Shown piece after piece: positions 57,371-64,000 of a stretch of DNA of 64,000 bases. Position numbers and translations under genes: made by a program. Each line of letters starts with the position of its first letter. The first letter of the stretch is position 1. This DNA comes from Gigaspora margarita (taxonomy: Eukaryota; Glomeromycota; Glomeromycetes; Diversisporales; Gigasporaceae), in the NCBI GenBank assembly GCA_009809945.1, contig WTPW01000031.1, forward strand, positions 242,087-306,086, in the 5' to 3' direction. The notes under the pieces are model-generated. The model did not search any database, was not told where the DNA came from, and saw only the letters and a list, made by a program, of their open reading frames with translations.

Positions 57371-59109
57371 ATGATAATAAATATGAATACATATATGATA
57401 CCTAATTATTCTCAACAAGTTTCTGCTGGCGGATCGCCTGTGAGAAAAGGAATATATTCGACTCTTGGAATATTGTCATTTATTTATCTCACTGTAACAA
57501 TAATATTATTTTACAAAAGGCGACAAAGAATTGCAGATATTCGTTACCGACCATTAAGATTGACCATTTTTAATTCAATAGCCATAATCATGCTGTGCGT
57601 GATGTTTTGTTTTCGATCAGGATTTTACCCAATGGAATATCCTTGTTTTCTAATACATTGGCCTTCATATATTGGATTTTTTTTGGTTTGTGCCTCGATA
57701 ACTTGCAGAGCTATTGTATTCATTTGGGTGGCTAGATATCATATGGCTAAATTGAGGATAAGTTTAATGCCGGAATCAAATACTATACCAATATCTCCTA
57801 TGACTCCTTTTACTCCTGTTCATGATAGGATGGGAAATACAGGAAACCCGGCAGCAAGGTTATTGCGTCAATTGAAAAAATGGAAGAAAAATGCAACCGA
57901 TATATGGATGACACAACGAATTTTGTATCCAACTATAGCAATTGCATTCTTACTAGCTTTCATATTTCAAATAACTTCACCGGATCTTAGTCTCATTCCA
58001 ATGCGTACGGAATGTCCAATAGGCTCTGAGTATGTATTTATTTAAATAATTACCTTATCTTTATATAAAATACTCATATTTTTTTCTTATATCTATATTT
58101 TATTAGACATATTCCCGTTTTCATTATTCTCTCTCTTTTTCTCTTTATCATTTGCCCTATCCTTATTTATCTCTTATATAACATAAGAGATGCTTATGGT
58201 CTTAGAAATGAGTTGATGGTCACTTTGATTGTTGGTTCATTTTCCTTCATTATGTTTTTCATCTGGGAATATTCTGCATCTGGTCTTAGACTTTATTTTG
58301 GAAGTTTTATGTTTCCATGGGTTACTCTTATACTGAGTCACACCTTATCAATTACGATACCTGTTTGGAAATCATATAAATATTCTTTTGATATTTCAAA
58401 GTTGGCCTCATTTCATGATAAAAGAATTTCGCGTTCAAAGAAATACGAACAATTTGAAAAGGTTTTGGCAGATCCTGATTTGTTTAAACTTTATAAAGGT
58501 AATATCAATTTTTTGATTATCATTATTAAAAGATCTTTATTAACAACTAATTTCTTTTTTTTTATAGCCTGTGCTGTAGCATGTTTCTGCACAGAGTTAA
58601 TCCTCTTTTTAGAAGAATATCAATTCCTGAAAATGTTGGTGGCCAAATGTTGCACTCCAACGAAAAAATCTTTATTTCCACCTCCCCCCACTCCCAAACT
58701 TCACGTGTCAGACGACATTCACATTACATTTAATGAAGAAAATCTATTTATAAAAGAAAGTTCGATCTTACCACCATTATCACCAGCATCTTACATTTCT
58801 ACTCCATGTACAAAATCAATTGTTGAAACAGTTTCTGCAGCCTCTTGGATTCCATTTCCTTATGAGCTTAGGACTGACTATAGAATGTTTTATGATTCTT
58901 ATCTGGATCTGAATTCAGATTTGGCAATTAATTTTTCCGGAAGTATAGTAAATACTGTTAAAAATTTGATTGCTAATGACCAATTTGAATTGTCTATGTA
59001 TGAAAATGCTCGAGAAGAAACATTGACTTTATTATACGTTAACACTTTTGAAAAGTTTTTACGTATGTTTGAGTCTGAGATTAGAAGTAAAAAAATTTTT
59101 GATAATTAA
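57371..59109 (+). CDS. Seven-transmembrane RGS-domain protein (regulator of G-protein signalling)
   Basis: Three exons: 57371-58029, 58107-58498 and 58568-59109, giving 530 residues. The introns are 58030-58106 (GTATGT...TTAG) and 58499-58567 (GTAATA...ATAG). The second is 69 bp, in frame and stop-free, so an unspliced frame also reads through. Seven hydrophobic segments lie at about residues 30-48, 64-81, 98-120, 184-201, 222-244, 257-273 and 286-306. They are followed by an RGS-like domain: YEQFEKVLADPDLFKLYK joined by splicing to ACAVACFCTELILFLEEYQF (about 333-372), then YRMFYDSYLDLNSD to FEKFLRMFE (about 455-520). This layout is that of plant AtRGS1 and fungal 7TM-RGS proteins, which sit in the plasma membrane and speed GTP hydrolysis by G-alpha. 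A Pro/Ser-rich insert of about 78 residues divides the RGS domain. The ATG chosen is the first of three close together (codons 1, 5, 9). Confidence 0.88.
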
Positions 59110-59201
59110 TAATATGCGGCATTCTTCTAATAATTTTGTTATTTGAGTAAATAGCTTTCTTTCTTGGGTATTATATATATAATAATATAAATATTTGTAT
59201 C

Positions 59202-59207
59202 AATAAA
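59202..59207 (+). promoter_or_regulatory. AATAAA polyadenylation signal
   Basis: First AATAAA downstream of the RGS gene stop (59109), 93 bp away. Placement fits, but the motif is common in A/T-rich DNA. Confidence 0.5.
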
Positions 59208-59209
59208 TT

Positions 59210-59893
59210 TAGTGTATCATAATGATATATAAATTAATTTTTTGTAGTTTAGTAATTCATTGTTTATTAGATAAGTAATATTTAATTATAAGTAAACAAT
59301 TACAATTTTAAATTAAGAAATTTGCATAGTATAAAATAAATAAACTGCCAGGAAATACAAAACTTGGGTATTTTTTGGCGTTTTCTAGAGTTACGTAGTG
59401 GTTAGCTTTAGAGGTAGAGATTATAATAAACAAGTATAAATAGGTTTAGGAAGCTAAATATAATTTCAAACTTTAATTTTTATTATAATATGTAGCAGTT
59501 ATTAAAAATTAGGTTTTTTTATTTATATTTTATAATCTTTTAATTTTGTTACGTATAATTAACATTAAAAAAATTTAATACTAAATAGTTATTGCATGCG
59601 AAGCATGCAATAATTATTTATTATTTAATTTTTCAGAAATTCGGACTTTAGAATTTGGTTCATTACAATTTTTTGTGATAACATAGAAATTTTTACAATG
59701 GTTGAAATTATTAATGATTAGTAATATTAATAACTACCTATAGAAACATCGTTTTCTAAAATTTATATCGGAACTGATATTGTTATAAATAGCAAGTTGT
59801 GTTTATATAATACATATAATACAGCTTAAACTAAATTATTGAGATATGACTTAATAAAAAGGCGAAATTACTTTGACTTTGACATGTGGGATC
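59210..59893. other. No gene recognised; short perfect hairpin
   Basis: ATTGCATGCGAAGCATGCAAT (9-bp arms, GAA loop) lies at about 59592-59612. Otherwise A/T-rich spacer. Confidence 0.45.
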
Positions 59894-60058
59894 TTTGCTA
59901 GGAAAATCACCGATCGGGCTAATTCTAAACATACTGATTTTTATTTGCATGCAAATCATCTTTTGACATAAAGACAAAAGATGATTTACATTGGTATGTT
60001 CTAAATTTGTCCGAAATTGTCCGATCGGAAAATGTCGAAGGGTGATTTTCCTAGCAAA
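59894..60058. mobile_element. 165-bp MITE (TTTGCTAGGAAAATCACC ends)
   Basis: TTTGCTAGGAAAATCACC and its perfect complement form the ends, followed by CGATCGG/CCGATCGG words and an inner hairpin CATCTTTTGAC...GACAAAAGATG. Confidence 0.8.
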
Positions 60059-60108
60059 TGATAAACCGGAGGTATTCGGAATATCCGATAAGTCATTGAA
60101 TGTGATTT

Positions 60109-60250
60109 GCTGCCGTCAATACTGTAGAAATCAAAATTAACATTTTAAAAAAAATTAATGCCTTAACTTTCACAGCTCATATCTTGATTAATTTCGAAGA
60201 ATTGTTATCATTTAATAGTTAGTTAATGCCTGATTTCTATTGACGGCAGC
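60109..60250. mobile_element. 142-bp MITE (GCTGCCGTCAAT ends)
   Basis: GCTGCCGTCAATACTGTAGA at the left, and TGATTTCTATTGACGGCAGC at the right, are inverted with a small gap. It lies 50 bp from the previous MITE. Confidence 0.75.
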
Positions 60251-60588
60251 TTTTCAATCCTTAACTAAAAAAATTTTTTGGTACATCCAACTTTCGTAAT
60301 TATAATATCAAACCATATTGGGATTTTTGCTAACAAAATTCTGTTAGCTAAGATTTCAGAATAATAATTAACATTAACGACAGTATTTAGAATGAATGAT
60401 ACTGTATCATATACAATGTAACTTAGTACGAGATAGAATAAAAAAAAAACTAGTTAGATAAAAAAAAAAAGAAGGTTGAAATAATAAATGTATATGATCC
60501 CAAAATGTATAGAAGTCATCAGAAGATGAGATATCGGGCTTCAAGTTACATTTATTATTTATCAGAGATTATGTGATTATGGTTCATG

Positions 60589-60750
60589 CAGTGTTTAAAA
60601 TTCAAAAAAAAATTACATGCACAAATGCATTTTGTGCATCTTTTTTTAAAAAATTTACTTGCACACTTAAGAGATTTTTTAAAAATCTAAAAAAATCCAA
60701 AAAAAAATTCATGCACATGTGCATCTTGTGCATGCCAATTTTAAACACTG
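60589..60750. mobile_element. 162-bp hAT-type MITE with CAGTGTTTAAAATT ends
   Basis: The ends are CAGTGTTTAAAATT and complement, with GGTTCATG duplicated at 60581-60588 and 60751-60758. Subterminal words are TGCACAAATGCA and GTGCATCTTGTGCATG. The ends are the same as in the 1186-bp element in the LINE, but the interior is unrelated. A 74-codon frame over it is accidental. Confidence 0.92.
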
Positions 60751-60758
60751 GGTTCATG

Positions 60759-61264
60759 TATGTTATTATCAGGTTTTTAAAAGGTCAAATCTGGTAAATA
60801 ATAATAATCTTGGAAGTCTGAAATCACATTTTCTCTTGTAAATACTGTATAGTTATTAACATATTATATTTAAATTATAAAATTTCTCTAAATATACTAA
60901 TTTAGGAAAGGTATTATTTTAAATATACATGCAAAGCCTATTGAAATACAAAATGAACTTCTGCAAAGATCGTTCTCAAGCGTCAATTTCAATGTGAACA
61001 AGTGAATGTAATAGCATGAATATGATCCCAATATTGACTAAATCGATTGGCATTATAACTAATTCTGGTCAACTTTGTCGGTATTATGTTCTTTTGAGAT
61101 TTCGTGATAAACCCTCTCAAGTATAATCATACTAGTTCTCATGTATTATGATCAATCCAAATAAACATTGAAATCGATACTTAGGCAGTCCTTTTTTGAT
61201 TCTATGGCAGCTGAAGTTGAAACTAAAATTGGGGGCCTTTATTTATATTACATTAGACGGATCA
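60759..61264. other. No gene recognised
   Basis: Spacer; stops in all frames. Confidence 0.4.
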
Positions 61265-61390
61265 AATGATGTGCACTTATAGAAAGAAAGTGTATGTGAA
61301 GTGCACTTGTAGAAAGAAAGTGCTGTGAGTACACTTATAAAAAGAAAGTGCATGTAAAGTACGCTTATAAAGGATGCACTTATAGAAGGT
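61265..61390 (+). repeat. Tandem repeat, about 30-bp unit x 4
   Basis: Successive variants of GTGCACTTATAGAAAGAAAG followed by TG(T/C)ATGTGAA. The last copy is shortened. Confidence 0.75.
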
Positions 61391-63305
61391 CGACTGTATA
61401 TCATTTTTTCAACAATGATGATATGCTACTGTACATTAATTCAGAACAAGTCCACACAAACTATTTTTGATTTTCAAAATAACATGAGATTTTTTGAGCT
61501 TCATATTTTTGAAATAAATTAATTTTGAATGCTATGTGTAATATCATATAGGTAATTAATTTGTAAGTAATTCACAAGTTAAAATTTCATTATTCGAATC
61601 GTGATCAATTTGAATTATAATACTTAAGTTACATTTTCAAGCATCTCAATCAATTGATTTAATAATGATCATGATGATGCTCAAGCATCGACATTAATGA
61701 CAATATTAATTAATAGAATTAAATGCTTGAGCATACTCTTTTTCTTTTGTTCATGGTCTTCATCTTATTACCCAAAACAGCTAAACAAATCCAATAAAAA
61801 AATTCTTTCAACTAACTGTTGAAACTTCAACTTTAATTGTATCAGCTTTTCTTTTTGATGATTATACAGTTTAAATTTTTTGTTGCAATAACAACAGAAT
61901 TAATTTATTGAATCATTAGTGAAAGTTGCTTTATAGCAACAAGAAAATTTTTTTTATATTATTAGTATTATTATTGTTATTATTATTTTAAAAGATTTAT
62001 TATATTTGTATTAAGGTATTGATTATTTGTTTTAAAAGCTTCAAGTATTAACAATAAAGTAGTTGCTTTTTTGGATTGAATAAAAACTTGATAATAATTT
62101 ATTGTTTATTATTATGTTTGAATATAAAGTAATGATTGAACAACCTTTATCAATAACAAATTTTTGACAAAAAAAGTGGTTTGTATCTCACTAATTTGTT
62201 TATTCAATAGTAACTCACTTTATTTATTTATTCACTTTCTGACTAATTAAAAACTTACTTCAGTAAGGTGATTGAGAACACTCTTAATGAATCAATATGA
62301 ACTATTATAGATCAAAACAATTTGTTATACAAAATAATAAAAATCAGATTATATCTAACTATGGAGGGCAATCAGTAGAAAAAGAACAAATTTATCTAAT
62401 AAATTTGTTTTTTTTCTACTAACTCCTCCTATATGATATGCTACATATATATGTACATATATACTATATATATAGAATTTATTTATTTGTACCAGTAGTA
62501 CAACAGGACCCCAAAATATACATAGATCAGTTAGGTTTATTATAAAATTACTAAAAATAGAAAAATCTGCAAACAAACCTTAAAAAATAAGCAAAAAATT
62601 TCTATAAATAAAAAAGATCTGCATAAAAACCCCCAAAAATAAGCAAAATATTTTAGGGTTCTAGTACAACCAAAAAGAATAATTTTGTAGATAAATAGGT
62701 ATATAAAAAAACAAATTTAGGGTTATAAGGATTAAATACTGACTAAAAAAAGACAATTGTAAAAATTTTTAATTCTTTTAAAACAATTAGAGCCAAATAC
62801 TATTTTATCTTGCTATCTTCTTATAATCTTAAGCCATGCGTGGATATAAGCTAAAAGACCTTAAACTAAACTCTAAATACTGTTACTTTATTGTAAATAA
62901 AAAACAATATACAATTTGCAAGTAAATTGTTATCTAAAAATTCACACAGATACTACAGGTATAAACTATGCCTTATCTACCTCACACTTTCGCAACAAGT
63001 CCAAAATCCTGCAACTCACTATATTATCTAGACTATTATCAGTCTTTAAAGAACTACTAGTCATTTGATGAGAATTACTAACATCAACTAACTTTAATAA
63101 AAAGATAATTATGATTCATATTGCTATGAAAAATGAAACAATTGCAATAATAATCTCAGAATTATAGCAATAGTTCAATTCAAAGCTACCAAATCTCTTT
63201 TGGCTACTATAATCAATTCTGGCCTTTTTGAACTAAACTTTACTATCCTTTGCTATTACCACTACAGAACCCTGAACAATCTATGTAATGTCATATTTGA
63301 ATAAT
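61391..63305. other. No gene recognised
   Basis: A/T-rich. At 62360-62425 a small hairpin has arms AGTAGAAAAAGAACAAATTT and its mirror. A 73-codon minus-strand frame at 62355-62576 overlaps it and is not credited. Confidence 0.4.
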
Positions 63306-63330
63306 CGCTAACGGAAGGCTGTTTTTTTAA

Positions 63331-63475
63331 AAAGGTTATATTTGAAAAGTAGGTATTGGGTAAAAAGGTTATATTTGAAAACAAGTAATGAGCAAAATGA
63401 GTATATTTGAAAGAATGGTAGCAGGGTAATTTTTTTAAATGTTATATTTGAAAACTGGTAATGAAATTGGTAAGC
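63331..63475 (-). repeat. Tandem repeat, about 33-bp unit x 4, shared with the LINE leader
   Basis: Units of the form AAAGGTTATATTTGAAAAGT plus AGGTATTGGGT. The complement of the first unit and a half is at 29082-29125, just inside the 5' end of the plus-strand LINE. It may be a remnant of LINE 5' leader. Confidence 0.6.
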
Positions 63476-63612
63476 GTCTAATCTAGTTTTTTTTTTTTTT
63501 TTAAAGAGCATTGGATCCAAAAATTGTTTTTGAAACCTTACATTTCGAAAATTGGTAAACAATACCAAAATTGGTACCTGATATTTGAAATGTAGCTAAT
63601 ATAGTTATTGGG

Positions 63613-63860
63613 AAAGTTTTTTTAGTACAGTTTTGTGCAAATTTCTAAAAAAAACAATTATTAAAAATTAATGCAGTTCTGTGACCCTCCCGGCGATCAT
63701 TAAAGAATTTTTTTTTAATTTTCTGCGCAGTCATCGAGAAAGTTTTTTTAGTACAGTTCTGTGCAAATTTCTAAAAAAAACAATCATTAAAAATTAATGC
63801 AGTTCTGCGACCCTGCCAGCAATCGTTGAAGAAATTTTTTTTAATTTTCTGCGCAAATTG
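63613..63860 (+). repeat. Tandem duplication, 126-bp unit x 2
   Basis: AAAGTTTTTTTAGTACAGTT to TTTTAATTTTCTGCGCA is repeated at an offset of 126 with few changes (CTCCCGGCGATCATTA against CTGCCAGCAATCGTTG). Confidence 0.85.
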
Positions 63861-64000
63861 TAAAAAATAAAGAATACATTCAAATATTCATATATTTTTA
63901 ATAATATAATTTATTCAAATACATAATATAAATTTCACAAAAATAATAAAAATAATATATTTTTATTAAAAAAAAAAAACTAAAAATAATTTTTATTAAA

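Overview
The window is a very AT-rich eukaryotic sequence that consists almost entirely of transposable elements and their decayed remains. One convincing host gene is visible, at 57.4-59.1 kb. Spliceosomal introns of 69-77 bp (GTATGT and GTAATA donors, TAG acceptors), a seven-helix plus RGS-domain protein, overlapping-frame LINEs and a zinc-finger DDE transposase family all point to a fungus. An arbuscular mycorrhizal fungus (Glomeromycotina, Rhizophagus-like) is the best guess. That guess is inference from gene style and recalled family resemblance, not from a search. The sequence is draft quality: gaps of unknown bases lie at 9870-10801 and 43151-43373, scattered single unknowns mark several joins, and a 705-bp identical duplication at 14214-15624 has a single N at its centre.

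Layout. 1-2240: 5' part of a decayed LINE on the minus strand, cut by the window edge. 2640-3190: hairpin modules. 3586-4205: foldback element. 4214-8702: 4.5-kb DNA transposon with a broken C2H2-zinc-finger DDE transposase on the minus strand and a 1-kb element nested inside. 8.7-28 kb: a dense field of foldback or MITE elements, many with target-site duplications of 8 bp (hAT-like), TTA (PIF/Harbinger-like), TA, 9 bp or 4 bp. 29076-36304: a full-length decayed LINE on the plus strand. It carries two later insertions, a 1186-bp hAT-type element and a 660-bp TA-target element, and removing either one together with one target copy restores the LINE reading frame across the junction. 36.3-46 kb: more hairpin elements and a 559-bp SINE-like copy on the minus strand. 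46033-46793: a 761-bp SINE-like element with pol III A and B boxes, a poly-A tail and an 18-bp target duplication. 47-55 kb: less AT-rich accessory sequence with several MITEs and a hAT element retaining a dimerisation-domain fragment. 55.7-59.2 kb: promoter region and the 7TM-RGS gene. 59.2-64 kb: small MITEs and tandem repeats.

How the parts fit together. The strongest pattern is modularity. Many elements with unrelated ends share the same internal hairpins, such as the CGTCTCAATGAGACG palindrome module and the AATAAGC-ended foldback. One short TTA-target MITE family has the same ends as the 4.5-kb transposase element, including G-rich blocks on the same strand in both halves. Several hAT-type elements each carry a different repeated subterminal word. 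No bacterial-style operon, CRISPR array, rRNA gene or intact tRNA gene was seen.
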